Shown: positions 47,929-57,087 of the stretch, one piece after another
How the letters are laid out: each line of letters starts with the position of its first letter
Position numbering within the stretch: the first letter of the stretch is position 1
Made by a program: the position numbers and the translations under genes
Notes under the pieces: generated by a model
What the model saw: the letters and a program-made list of their open reading frames with translations, nothing else
Told to the model about the DNA's origin: nothing
Database searches by the model: none
Origin: an uncultured Erythrobacter sp.
GTDB lineage: Bacteria > Pseudomonadota > Alphaproteobacteria > Sphingomonadales > Sphingomonadaceae
DNA: 64,000 nucleotides
Reading direction: 5' to 3'
NCBI RefSeq assembly: GCF_958304185.1
Contig: NZ_OY284434.1
Coordinates: 1-64,000 of the forward strand

Positions 47929-48063
47929 GCCCTACCGCTGCGCTACTTGAGGGAGTCTTTGCTGCCCTATCGCTGCGCTACATGAGGGAGTCTTTGCTGC
48001 CCTACCGCTGCGCTACTTGAGGGCGTATTTTCTGGCCTACCGCTCCGCTACTTGAGGGCGGGC
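47929..48063. repeat. Tandem array of four 35-bp units
   Basis: Units begin at 47929, 47964, 47999 and 48034, spaced exactly 35 bases. Each carries a core GCCCTACCGCTGCGCTACTT (with one or two changes) followed by GAGGG and a TCTTTGCT-type tail. Ends GCCCT and AGGGC are inverted, so each unit can form a short hairpin. A diverged fifth unit starts at 47670. There are no unique spacers, so this is not CRISPR. Confidence 0.9.
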
Positions 48064-48070
48064 ACCAAAA

Positions 48071-48310
48071 TCACCAAATCGGAAAGCGCCCATCCCCGCA
48101 AATCAACAGCTCATTGGCGAGCGTGATCGCCCGGATCTCGTCAGGCGTTTCAACCTTCACCCCAATCCGCCCGGCCTCCACATGGGCGAGCCAACTGGCA
48201 ATGAACGCCTCCCCGCCCGGATCGCGCAGATCGGTCGGCCCGACAGGCAGCTTGCGCGACGGATCATAGGGCGAGGGGTTGGTGAGATAGAGCTCGTGAC
48301 ACGTAATCAT
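48071..48310 (-). CDS. Small hypothetical protein
   Basis: A 79-residue cytosolic protein (begins MITCHELYLTNPSPYDPSRK). It has no signal peptide or recognised domain. AGGAGA lies 12 bases upstream of the ATG at 48310, and codon use is like neighbours. Ends with LLICGDGRFPIW. It flanks the ATPase island on its left; whether it has a role there is unknown. Confidence 0.55.
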   Translation of the reverse strand: MITCHELYLTNPSPYDPSRKLPVGPTDLRDPGGEAFIASWLAHVEAGRIGVKVETPDEIRAITLANELLICGDGRFPIW

Positions 48311-48588
48311 CCGCGCGGGTCTCCTGCGAGAGAGGACAAGACGCGCCGGACGACCCGAGCCGCCGCAAGAACGCCCCCGCCACGTCAGGGCTTCGCGGAG
48401 CCGACGGGCGCAGGAGAGCGGATGCGGCGCGAGCGGGCTGATCGGCGCGGGCGGGACGGTAGTGGGGTGTGGGGGGTGTAGGAAAGGGAACGAATTTTTC
48501 TGTCACATTATAGTGAACCTACTGCCTCAAGAATCCACAAAAGCGTTTCATCAAGCACTTGGCTTTTTGTTTGAAGCAAGGGACAACC

Positions 48589-50265
48589 ATGGCGAAAGGA
48601 AAAAACGCAATGGCTGTCGTATTAAGACGGGGCATGTCAATCGGTGCTATGGCTGCTGAGGACGACCTCAAATTCTTGTCCGACTGCTTCATTGAGACGG
48701 GTCAAGCTGCACAGTTAGTGGATATAAACTCACCGCGCTGCATCGCACTTGGTCGAACAGGTTCAGGTAAGAGCGCCCTACTGATCCATATTGAGCAATC
48801 TGAAAGAAATTATGCGAATGTCGACCCAGAAGACCTTTCACTCCGTTACATAAGCAACTCTGACATTCTCCGGTTTTTTGAAGAAATTGATGTAAATTTG
48901 GATGTATTCTACCAGCTACTTTGGCGTCATATTCTTGTAGTCGAGCTGCTGAAACTTAAGAAGGAATTCCATGATAAAGATTCCGCCACTCGTTGGTTCG
49001 CTGGAATCTACAACAGCTTCGACAAGAACCCAAAGAGGCAGGCCGCCCTGGCTTACCTTACTGAGTTTAATGGCAGCTTTTGGCTCGACACTGAAAAGCG
49101 AATTCGGCAGGTCGTCGATCGGATCGAAGAATCTCTTCAACAATCGCTTGGCATGGATGCACAAACCCTAAGGAGTAGAGTTGCCGCGATGGCAACGTCA
49201 GGAAAGAAAAAGGAAAAAGAAGAGACATCAGAAATCATTAATCGAGCGCAAAAGGTAGTAAGTGAAGTACAAATTCAAGAACTAAATGAACTCATGAAAT
49301 TTCTGTCAGAGGATATTTTTAAAGATAGAATGAATAAGTACTATCTCCTTATTGATGATCTTGATCGCGGTTGGGTCCATGATGCGCTAAGGTTTAAGTT
49401 GATCAGGGCTCTTATTGAAACGATTAGAAAGTTTCGCAGGGTTTCTAACGTAAAAATTATAATTAGTCTTCGCGCCGACCTTTTTCATATGGTAATGAAT
49501 AAAACTGAGGGCAAGGGGTTTCAATCGGAGAAATTTGATGACCTCATGCTTAGGATTAAATGGTCAAAATCAGATTTAAAGAATCTGCTCGAAGCTCGAA
49601 TAAATGAAGTCTTCAAAGACCAATACACAGGCCGTAGTTTAAAATTTGAAGATATATTCACCTCTAACATTGGCGACACCGATCCTTTGAGTTATATGCT
49701 TGACAGGTCACTTTATCGACCAAGAGACATATTGTCGTTTGTCAATCAGTGCTTCGAAGATGCCGAAGTCGGTGCCTCATCGATTAGCGCCAGAGTTCTC
49801 CGTAAGGCAGAAACGGAATATTCCAACAAACGCTTACTCGCAATTGCAGATGAATGGCGTGAAGCTTATGGTGACCTTGAATATGTTATAGAAAGTCTTG
49901 GCAACTTGGAGCCAAGATTTTCGTATCACGATCTAAGTGACCAATTCTTTGAGGATTTCTGCCTTCAGGTCCTTGCGGGTGATCATACATTTTCCGGTCG
50001 ATTTGCCATGGTGTGCAATGGGATTACACAGAATTCTACACCTCACTATCATCAGATAAGAAAGATGTATGTTGAGACGCTATATATTATAGGTGCAATC
50101 GGAGTGAAGCGATCTTCCGGATCAAAGTTCGAATGGAGCTTTAAGAACGAACCTGTTCTTAATCCCTCGATACTCGACCAAGATACACGATTTTGTGTTC
50201 ACCCTATGCTTCATCGACGTCTGAATATGAAAGCGGATGGCTCAACCTTTAATGTTTCCAATTAA
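48589..50265 (+). CDS. P-loop ATPase, Sll1717 family-like; lone candidate defence gene
   Basis: A 558-residue protein in an island visibly poorer in GC than all its neighbours, with AT-rich codons (for example stretches of AAA, AAT and ATT). Walker A is GRTGSGKS (residues 55-62). Walker B is YYLLIDDLD (251-259), and the sensor-like IIISLRADLF (290-299) and RPRDILSFVNQC (377-388) are typical of AAA+/STAND-like ATPases. Between them lies a Lys/Glu-rich segment (about 203-214). The family name is from memory of NCBI usage; such ATPases occur beside defence genes, but no partner is encoded here. The start at 48589 has AAGGGA upstream; earlier frame starts have none. The C-terminal 150 residues have no recognised domain. 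Horizontal acquisition is likely. Confidence 0.72.
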   Translation: MAKGKNAMAVVLRRGMSIGAMAAEDDLKFLSDCFIETGQAAQLVDINSPRCIALGRTGSGKSALLIHIEQSERNYANVDPEDLSLRYISNSDILRFFEEIDVNLDVFYQLLWRHILVVELLKLKKEFHDKDSATRWFAGIYNSFDKNPKRQAALAYLTEFNGSFWLDTEKRIRQVVDRIEESLQQSLGMDAQTLRSRVAAMATSGKKKEKEETSEIINRAQKVVSEVQIQELNELMKFLSEDIFKDRMNKYYLLIDDLDRGWVHDALRFKLIRALIETIRKFRRVSNVKIIISLRADLFHMVMNKTEGKGFQSEKFDDLMLRIKWSKSDLKNLLEARINEVFKDQYTGRSLKFEDIFTSNIGDTDPLSYMLDRSLYRPRDILSFVNQCFEDAEVGASSISARVLRKAETEYSNKRLLAIADEWREAYGDLEYVIESLGNLEPRFSYHDLSDQFFEDFCLQVLAGDHTFSGRFAMVCNGITQNSTPHYHQIRKMYVETLYIIGAIGVKRSSGSKFEWSFKNEPVLNPSILDQDTRFCVHPMLHRRLNMKADGSTFNVSN

Positions 50266-50941
50266 GATTACAGCCCATCCACCAAGTACGACCTTTGCGC
50301 TCCCCGCCGCGCACGCCGCAAGCGCGCGCAGCGCGCGCCTCAGCATGGATGCTGAAACAAGTTCAGCATGACGGATAGGCAGGGACGTTGCGGTTGCGAA
50401 CCCTAACGCGAGACGCTCACAAACGTCCGTAGGTTGGCAGGGCCCCTCTGCGCCTCTCCTTCCCTCTGCGGTCTCTGCGTGAAACACACTGTCTTTGCCG
50501 GGGAGCGACGGTGCGCAGGGCTTCGAGCGTCGTACACCCACCCCCGGCCCCGATACCTGCCCCGGCGGAGCCGAAGGCGTGGCGAAGCCACAACGCCGGG
50601 GTCAAGGGCGGGGGGAAGGCGCGGTTCGGGACGCTGATGCCTCACCGCTCGTCACCCTGAACTTGGTTCAGGGTCCATCCTGCCTCTCGCTCGGGCAGTG
50701 CAATCTGCGGAATGGATGCTGAAACAAGTTCAGCATGACGGGGTTTGGCGACGGCGCGCAGAAACTCAAGCTTGCCCCTCCACCATCCTGCGGATGGTCC
50801 CTCCTTCGACAGGCTCAGGACAGGCTCTCCCCTTGAAGGAGAGGATTGCACTCTTGGCTTCTTGGCGGCTTGGCGCGAACCCTCATGAGCCCACCGCCCT
50901 TCGACAGGCTCATGAGGCCCCCGCCTGCGCGGGGGCTCACA
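50266..50941. repeat. 676-base intergenic cluster of REP-like palindromes
   Basis: No protein gene is visible. A 30-base exact direct repeat containing GATGCTGAAACAAGTTCAGC occurs at 50345 and 50712. Further hairpins are CCCTGAAC-TTG-GTTCAGGG at 50655-50673, ACCATCC-TGC-GGATGGT near 50788-50804, and CCCCCGC-CTGC-GCGGGGG at 50918-50935. CCTTCGACAGGCTCA occurs at about 50804 and 50898. These match several repeat families in one place. The last hairpin is identical to one inside uvrA. Confidence 0.85.
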
Positions 50942-53911
50942 TCAGGTCTTGAGGAGCGGCGCCAGATACTGCCCCGTAAAGCTCCGCGGCTCCTTCACCA
51001 CCTGCTCGGGCGTGCCTTCCGCGACGATCTCGCCGCCGCGCACGCCGCCTTCGGGGCCGAGGTCGATGATCCAGTCGGCGGTCTTGATCACGTCGAGGTT
51101 GTGTTCGATCACCACGACCGAGTTGCCGCCCTCCACCAGCCGGTGCAGCACTTCGAGCAGTTTGCGCACGTCCTCGAAATGCAGGCCGGTGGTCGGCTCG
51201 TCGAGGATGTAGAGCGTCTGGCCGGTGCTGCGGCGCGCGAGTTCCTTGGCGAGTTTCACCCGCTGCGCCTCGCCGCCGGACAGGGTGGTCGCCTGCTGGC
51301 CGACCTTGACGTAGCCGAGACCGACCTCGTTCAGCATCCGCATCTTCTCGCGGATCGGGGGGACGGCCTTGAAGAACTCCTCGGCATCCTCGATCGTCAT
51401 GTCGAGCACGTCGGCGATGGAGTGGCCCTTGAACTTCACCTCGAGCGTCTCGCGGTTGTAGCGTTTGCCGCCGCATTCCTCGCAGGTGACGTAGACGTCG
51501 GGGAGGAAGTGCATCTCGATCTTGATGAGGCCGTCGCCCTGGCACTTCTCGCAGCGGCCGCCCTTGACGTTGAAGGAGAAGCGGCCGGGCTTGTACCCGC
51601 GGGCGAGGCTTTCGGGGAGGCCGGCGAACCAGTCGCGGATCTGGGTGAAGGCGCCGGTGTAGGTGGCGGGGTTGGAGCGCGGGGTGCGGCCGATGGGGGA
51701 CTGGTCGATCTCGATGACCTTGTCGCAGTATTCGAGCCCGGTGATGGCGTCATGCGCCCCCGCGATCACCCGCGCGCCGTTAAGCGCCCGCGCCGCGCCG
51801 GCTTGCAGCGTGTCGATGGTGAGGCTGGATTTGCCCGAGCCGGAGACCCCGGTGATGCAAGTGAAGGTGCCGAGCGGGATCTTGGCCGTCACGCCCTTGA
51901 GGTTGTTGGCGCGCGCGTTCTTGACCACGATCTTGTGGCCGTTGCCCTTGCGGCGCTTGGCCGGGACTTCGATCTTGCGCTTGCCGGTGAGGTAGTCGGC
52001 GGTGAGGCTGCCCTTGGCCTTGAGGATCTGCTTCAGGGTGCCCTGCGCGACGATCTCGCCCCCGTGCACCCCCGCGCCCGGGCCAAGGTCGACGATGTAG
52101 TCGGCGGTGCGGATGGCGTCCTCGTCATGCTCGACGACGATGACGGTGTTGCCGAGATCGCGCAGGCGTTTGAGGGTTTCGAGCAGCCGGTCATTGTCGC
52201 GCTGGTGGAGGCCGATGCTGGGCTCATCGAGGACGTAGAGCACGCCGGAGAGGCCGGAGCCGATCTGCGAGGCGAGGCGGATGCGCTGGCTCTCCCCACC
52301 CGATAGCGTGCCGGAGGTGCGGTCGAGGTTGAGGTAGTCAAGGCCCACGTTGTCGAGGAAGCCAAGCCGCTCGTTGATCTCCTTCAGGATCGCCTTGGCA
52401 ATCTGGCTTTGCTGCGAGGTCAGCTGCGCGTCCAATGCGAGGAACCACGCCTTGGCATCCGCCACGCTCATCGCGACGGGAGTGGCGATGTCGGTCTGGG
52501 CGATGCGGACGCTCAGCGCCTTTTCATTGAGGCGCTTGCCGCCGCAGGTCTCGCACGCCTGCGCTGTCTGGTACTTGGACAGCTCCTCCTGCATCCACGC
52601 GCTTTCGGTCTGCATCATGCGGCGGTTGAGGTTGCCGATGACGCCCTCGAACGCCTTGTTGACGGTGTATTCGCGGCGGCCATCCTTGAAGGTCAGCGGC
52701 ACCGGCATCCCGCCCGTGCCGTGGAGGATGATGAGTTTCTGTTCGGGCGCGAGGTCTTTCCACGGCGTCGTCAGGTCGAAGCCATACGCCTTCGCGAGGC
52801 TGGCGAGCACCTGCATATAGTAAGGCGACGGCGGGTTGGACTTGGCCCACGGCACCACCGCGCCCTGCTTCAAAGTCAATGCCTCGTTCGGGACGACCAG
52901 CTGCGGGTCGAACAGCATCTTCTCGCCGATCCCGTCGCACGCGGGGCAGGCGCCTTGCGGGGCGTTGAACGAGAACAGGCGCGGTTCGATCTCCTCGATG
53001 GTGAAGCCGCTCACCGGGCAGGCGAACTTCTCGGAGAAGACGATGCGGTTGGGCGGCAGGCCCGCGCCCTTCATCTTGCCACCATCCTGAGCGTGAGTCC
53101 CCGCGGCGGCGGGGACCTCAGTCGGTAGTGCGCCATTGCCTGAGGCCCCCGCCTGCGCGGGGGCGCGCGATACGAGATCAGCCACGGTCGTGTCGGCCAA
53201 ATCGACAAACGCCAGCCCCTCGGCCAGCTTCAACGCCTGTTCGAAGCTTTCGGCGAGGCGGGTTTCGATGCCCTCCTTCACCGCGATCCGGTCAACCACC
53301 ACTTCGATGTCATGCTTGAACTTCTTGTCGAGCGCGGGGGCTTCCTCAATCGGGTAAATCTCCCCGTCGATCCGTACGCGGGTGAAGCCGCTGCGCTGCC
53401 ATTCGGCCAGCTCCTTGCGGTATTCCCCCTTGCGCCCGCGCACCACCGGAGCGAGCAGGAACAAGCGTGTGCCTTCTGGCAGAGCCATCACCCGGTCGAC
53501 CATCTGGCTGACGGTCTGGGCGCTGATCGGCAGGCCGGTCGTGGGCGAATAGGGCGTGCCGACCCGTGCCCACAGCAGTCGCATATAGTCGTAGATCTCG
53601 GTGACGGTCGCCACGGTCGAGCGCGGATTGCGGCTCGTCGTCTTCTGCTCGATCGAGATCGCGGGGCTCAGTCCGTCGATATGCTCGACATCGGGCTTCT
53701 GCATCATTTCGAGGAACTGGCGCGCATAGGCGCTGAGGCTCTCGACATAGCGCCGCTGCCCCTCGGCATAGATGGTGTCGAAGGCGAGGCTGGATTTGCC
53801 GCTGCCCGACAGGCCCGTCACCACGATCAGCGCATCACGCGGCAGATCAATGTCGATACCCTTGAGGTTATGTTCGCGCGCGCCGCGCACGGAGATGGTG
53901 GTGAGGCTCAT
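50942..53911 (-). CDS. uvrA: UvrABC system protein A with a REP-encoded insertion
   Basis: A 989-residue excision-repair damage-recognition ATPase. The first Walker A is [24 protein letters not shown] by position (about 32-55), the second [17 protein letters not shown] (about 690-707). Zinc fingers are [16 protein letters not shown]... with [11 protein letters not shown], and [18 protein letters not shown] with [15 protein letters not shown] signatures are [29 protein letters not shown] and [15 protein letters not shown]. Residues about 247-281 ([21 protein letters not shown] region), before the conserved [14 protein letters not shown], are extra relative to other UvrA and are encoded by two REP-like hairpins. 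Domain order is otherwise normal. Confidence 0.97.
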   Translation of the reverse strand: MSLTTISVRGAREHNLKGIDIDLPRDALIVVTGLSGSGKSSLAFDTIYAEGQRRYVESLSAYARQFLEMMQKPDVEHIDGLSPAISIEQKTTSRNPRSTVATVTEIYDYMRLLWARVGTPYSPTTGLPISAQTVSQMVDRVMALPEGTRLFLLAPVVRGRKGEYRKELAEWQRSGFTRVRIDGEIYPIEEAPALDKKFKHDIEVVVDRIAVKEGIETRLAESFEQALKLAEGLAFVDLADTTVADLVSRAPAQAGASGNGALPTEVPAAAGTHAQDGGKMKGAGLPPNRIVFSEKFACPVSGFTIEEIEPRLFSFNAPQGACPACDGIGEKMLFDPQLVVPNEALTLKQGAVVPWAKSNPPSPYYMQVLASLAKAYGFDLTTPWKDLAPEQKLIILHGTGGMPVPLTFKDGRREYTVNKAFEGVIGNLNRRMMQTESAWMQEELSKYQTAQACETCGGKRLNEKALSVRIAQTDIATPVAMSVADAKAWFLALDAQLTSQQSQIAKAILKEINERLGFLDNVGLDYLNLDRTSGTLSGGESQRIRLASQIGSGLSGVLYVLDEPSIGLHQRDNDRLLETLKRLRDLGNTVIVVEHDEDAIRTADYIVDLGPGAGVHGGEIVAQGTLKQILKAKGSLTADYLTGKRKIEVPAKRRKGNGHKIVVKNARANNLKGVTAKIPLGTFTCITGVSGSGKSSLTIDTLQAGAARALNGARVIAGAHDAITGLEYCDKVIEIDQSPIGRTPRSNPATYTGAFTQIRDWFAGLPESLARGYKPGRFSFNVKGGRCEKCQGDGLIKIEMHFLPDVYVTCEECGGKRYNRETLEVKFKGHSIADVLDMTIEDAEEFFKAVPPIREKMRMLNEVGLGYVKVGQQATTLSGGEAQRVKLAKELARRSTGQTLYILDEPTTGLHFEDVRKLLEVLHRLVEGGNSVVVIEHNLDVIKTADWIIDLGPEGGVRGGEIVAEGTPEQVVKEPRSFTGQYLAPLLKT
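53069..53173 (-). repeat. REP-like double hairpin inserted in-frame in uvrA
   Basis: Two palindromes, GTCCCCGC-GGCG-GCGGGGAC at 53097-53116 and CCCCCGC-CTGC-GCGGGGG at 53146-53163. The second, with its flank (TGAGG on the left), is identical over 24 bases to the copy at 50913-50936 just past the uvrA stop. The total length divides by three, so the UvrA frame is kept. Confidence 0.85.
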
Positions 53912-54173
53912 GGGTGCAATCTGTTCCGGAAATGTTCGCGTGGGTCAAGGGCGGCGCGGCGGGGTTATCCGCAAGGCACCACAGATGGGGACGGGCTTCA
54001 GGGGGTGCAACGGGCGAAGCGCCGTGCGGTTTCCCGGTTCCTGCCACGATGGCCCAGAGCGCCGGACCGTAAAAAGCAAATCGAATGATATTATGGCGAC
54101 CCGGAATAGCATCCACCTCGCGCGGCACCCCGTGCAAAACGCGCGGTGCAAAAGCCAGCCCCATACTTCCCCA

Positions 54174-54198
54174 CCTACTTATCAATATGTTAAGTAGG
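54174..54198. promoter_or_regulatory. AT-rich inverted repeat upstream of uvrA / transporter operon
   Basis: CCTACTTA-TCAATATGT-TAAGTAGG is a perfect 8-base inverted repeat within a local AT-rich patch in the 430-base gap between uvrA (start 53911) and the ABC transporter ATPase (stop 54342). No T-run follows on either strand, so an operator or decayed element is likelier than a terminator. No gene is convincing in this gap. Confidence 0.35.
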
Positions 54199-54341
54199 CC
54201 TATAGAAAAACTGAAGTCGCCCAAGCAACGCAGATCCATCAGACCGACACTCGCTTTGCGGTTCCTCGGCCGGGTCCTTTCAGGGTCGCAACCTGGCTCT
54301 TCGCAAAGGCGTGGCCGGGGGCCGGAACATGGCTGGGAGGG

Positions 54342-55112
54342 CTACCCCCTGCTCCTCTCAGTCTGTTCCGGTTCCTCTGCCGCGATCAGGGCTTGCGCTC
54401 CCGGATCGCCGAGCCACCGCGCCCGAACCCCCCATCCTTGCGCGATCACTTGAGGCGCCAATGCGGTGTGCGGCGGGCCGTCTGCGATCAGGTGGCCGTC
54501 CTTCATCACCAGCACCCGGTCGGCATGATTCATCGCCAGCCCAAGATCGTGGAGCACCACGACCACGCCCTGCCCGGCCTGCGCGCACGCCTTGAGGTGG
54601 GCAGTCAGGCTGAACTGGTGCGCCAGATCGAGCGCGGCGAGCGGCTCGTCAGCGAGGATCCAGCGCGGTTCGCCTGCCAGCACGCGCGCGAGCAGCACCC
54701 GTGCGCGCTCTCCGCCTGAAAGCTGGCTGACGGGGCGATGGCGCAGGGGTTCGAGGTCGAGCGCGGACAGCGCCGCCTGGATCGCATCCCTCCCCCGGTC
54801 GCGCCACGGCAGGCGGCCCAGCGCCACCAGCGCCTCGACCGCGACGTCCCACGCGACATCGGGCGCTTGCGGCAAATAGCCGATGTTTTGCGCCCGGACG
54901 CGAGGGTGCAGGCGGGCGAGGCTCTCGCCATCCAGCGTGACGCTGCCCGAGGCTGGCACCAGCAATCCGGCCAGCCCCAGCAGCAGCGATGATTTGCCCG
55001 CGCCATTAGGGCCGACAATCGCGGTGATGGTGCCGGGCTGGAGCGCGGCGGACAGGCCGGTCACGACTTCGCGCCCGCCGCGCATTAGGGCTAGGTTGTC
55101 CGCCGCCAGCAT
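54342..55112 (-). CDS. ABC transporter ATP-binding protein (BtuD / FecE / HmuV type)
   Basis: A 256-residue importer ATPase for iron chelates, haem or cobalamin. Walker A is VGPNGAGKSSLL (about 34-45); the Q loop, LSGGERARVLLARVLA signature and Walker B WILADEPLAALD follow, then VVLHDLGLAMNHADRV. Its ATG at 55112 directly abuts the permease stop. The three genes read 56950 to 54342 as substrate-binding protein, permease and ATPase. Confidence 0.9.
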   Translation of the reverse strand: MLAADNLALMRGGREVVTGLSAALQPGTITAIVGPNGAGKSSLLLGLAGLLVPASGSVTLDGESLARLHPRVRAQNIGYLPQAPDVAWDVAVEALVALGRLPWRDRGRDAIQAALSALDLEPLRHRPVSQLSGGERARVLLARVLAGEPRWILADEPLAALDLAHQFSLTAHLKACAQAGQGVVVVLHDLGLAMNHADRVLVMKDGHLIADGPPHTALAPQVIAQGWGVRARWLGDPGAQALIAAEEPEQTERSRG

Positions 55113-56111
55113 CTAGAGCCGCCCTTGCCGCATACGCAGCAGCAGCCAGCCGAAAAACGGCGCGCCAATCAGCGAGAGCGCGATGCCGAGCCGCAGCTCG
55201 GTGACCAGCGGCAGCACCCGCACTACACTGTCGGCGGCCAGCACCAGACAGGCCCCCGCCAGCGCGCTCGGGAGGATCAGGCTTGATGGCAGGCGGTTCG
55301 TGAAAGGGCGCACCAGATGCGGCACGACCAGGCCGACAAAGCCGATGATGCCGGCCACCGCGACGCCCGCGCCCACGGTCAGCCCGATGCCGACCACCAG
55401 CAGCGCGAGCAGTCGGCGCGGCTCCATGCCCATCGAACGCGCCGCCTCCTCACCCAGGGTTAGCGCGTCGAGGCTGCGCGCAGCGAGCGCCAGCACGGCG
55501 ATCCCGGCGATGGTGAGCGGGGTTGCGATCCAAACCTCACGCCACGACCGGTCGGTTAGCGCGCCGTTGAGCCACATGACGATCTCGCTGAGGGCAAAGG
55601 GATTGGGCGCGAGTGTGATCGCCAGCGCGGTCAAAGCGCCCGCAAGGCTCGCCAGCATCAGGCCCGCCAGCGTGAACAGCGCGATGCCGCCGCCCGCCCC
55701 GCCCGCCGCATCGGACGATGTGCGCCCGGCGATCAGCGCGAGGAGCGCCATGCCGAGGCCTGCTCCGGCAAGCGCCATCAGCGGCAGGCTCCACGCAGCC
55801 CACGCGGGCGGGATCGCAGTGCCAAGCCAGAAACTCGCCACTGCGCCCAGCGCCGCCATCGGCGCGATCCCGAACAGGCCGGGATCGGCGAGCGGGTTGC
55901 GCAGGTATCCCTGCATCGCCGCCCCCGCCGCGCCAAGGCCAGCGCCGATGGTAATCGCCAGCACCGCGCGGGGCAGGCGCAGTTCGGCAAGGATCAGCAG
56001 CGTGTTACCGGGGCCGAAATCGGCGGGCGCAATCCACACGCGCCCGGCCAGCAGCGACAGGGGCACCAGCACTGCGAGCATCACCGCGAAGATCAGGCTG
56101 GCGCGGTTCAA
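55113..56111 (-). CDS. FecCD-type ABC transporter permease (TTG start)
   Basis: A 332-residue polytopic inner-membrane permease. Family features are WIAPADFGPGNTLLILAELRLPR, AAMQGYLRNPLADPGLFGI, and a conserved [19 protein letters not shown]. The likely start is TTG at 56111, which overlaps the TGA of the substrate-binding gene (TTGA) and has GAGGCGGAG upstream; it gives a normal length. The longer frame to 56183 would overlap by 76 bases. Confidence 0.88.
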   Translation of the reverse strand: MNRASLIFAVMLAVLVPLSLLAGRVWIAPADFGPGNTLLILAELRLPRAVLAITIGAGLGAAGAAMQGYLRNPLADPGLFGIAPMAALGAVASFWLGTAIPPAWAAWSLPLMALAGAGLGMALLALIAGRTSSDAAGGAGGGIALFTLAGLMLASLAGALTALAITLAPNPFALSEIVMWLNGALTDRSWREVWIATPLTIAGIAVLALAARSLDALTLGEEAARSMGMEPRRLLALLVVGIGLTVGAGVAVAGIIGFVGLVVPHLVRPFTNRLPSSLILPSALAGACLVLAADSVVRVLPLVTELRLGIALSLIGAPFFGWLLLRMRQGRL

Positions 56112-56950
56112 GGGCGTTGCTCCGCCTCTGCCCGGATCGCGCGGAGGCGTTCGCGCGCCTTGGGGATGGTCGGCCCGCCGCAATAGATCAGCGAGGGGTT
56201 GAAGTCGGCGATCAGCATCCGTTTGTATCGCGCTTCCAGCAACGGATGGCGCTGACCCGGCGCATCGCCTGCGATCAGCAGCACGCTGGGCGGATCGCTC
56301 AGCACACGCTCAAGGCTCACCCGGTCCGCCTGCCGCAATCCGCGCGCGGCGGCGTGGCTGGTGAAGCCCTCTTGCCGGAGCAATTCGGCGATGAGCGTCT
56401 GTTCACCTGCGACAATCTCGCCCTCTTGCCACAGCAGCGCATCAATCAGTGCGCCGGTTTGCGGCGTTGGAGCAGCGATGCGGGCGGCCAGCGCCTCGCC
56501 CCGTCCGGCACGGCCAGCGAGCGCGGCAACTTCGCGCACCTGCGCCACGCTTTCGGCGACGGTGACGGGGCTGCCGAAGGTCGCGACTGTGAGGCCAGCA
56601 CGCTCCAGCGCCGAGCGGGTCGGCTGCGGCAGGAAGATCGAGGCGAGCACCAGATCGGGCTGGAGCGCGATCACCTCCTCCGCCGTCCCGCCCGTGACGC
56701 CGTAGCGCTGCGCAACGCCCGCCGGGATCGAACTCCCACCCGGATCGCGGCTGTAATGCGATAGGGCTAGAACCTGCTCCGGCCCCGCAATCTCGACCAA
56801 AATCGCATCGAGGCAGGGGTTGAGGCTGACGATTGTGGGCGCGTCCGATTGCGGCTGCGCCACGGGAGCATTGGGCGCGCAGGACGACAGCAGCAGCGCC
56901 GCCGCCAGCACCGCCACTCCCCCCCTCAAGCTGATGCGATCCCGCGCCAT
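56108..56950 (-). CDS. Periplasmic substrate-binding lipoprotein of the ABC importer
   Basis: A 280-residue lipoprotein: MARDRISLRGGVAVLAAALLLSSC with a lipobox LSSC. The mature protein follows the BtuF/FepB-like fold: TIVSLNPCLDAILVEIAGPEQVLALSHYS, EEVIALQPDLVLASIFLP and the C-terminal lobe (LLIAGDAPGQRHPLL). The ligand could be cobalamin, haem or ferric siderophore. No TonB receptor or cobalamin genes are adjacent, so I cannot choose. It heads the transporter operon. Confidence 0.85.
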   Translation of the reverse strand: MARDRISLRGGVAVLAAALLLSSCAPNAPVAQPQSDAPTIVSLNPCLDAILVEIAGPEQVLALSHYSRDPGGSSIPAGVAQRYGVTGGTAEEVIALQPDLVLASIFLPQPTRSALERAGLTVATFGSPVTVAESVAQVREVAALAGRAGRGEALAARIAAPTPQTGALIDALLWQEGEIVAGEQTLIAELLRQEGFTSHAAARGLRQADRVSLERVLSDPPSVLLIAGDAPGQRHPLLEARYKRMLIADFNPSLIYCGGPTIPKARERLRAIRAEAEQRP

Positions 56951-57087
56951 ATCCGGCCCCGGCGATAGGGCGGCGCGCTCGCTGGTGCAACGAGTTAAGG
57001 TGCTGTGCTCAGCTGTCCGGAAACGGGACGCAGGGGCCCGCCGCCCTCGCCGTTGCCGAGCCGCGCGCGTAAGGCCTCGGACAGATC

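Noticed and set aside
47929-48063. CRISPR array
   Set aside because: Units are contiguous and near identical over the full 35 bases; there are no spacers.
53069-53173. Intein in UvrA
   Set aside because: Only about 35 residues, with no splicing motifs and with palindromic DNA.
56951-57087. Cobalamin riboswitch before the BtuF-like gene
   Set aside because: The gap is 137 bases, shorter than the usual element, and I found no conserved GCCACTG-type box on the minus strand.
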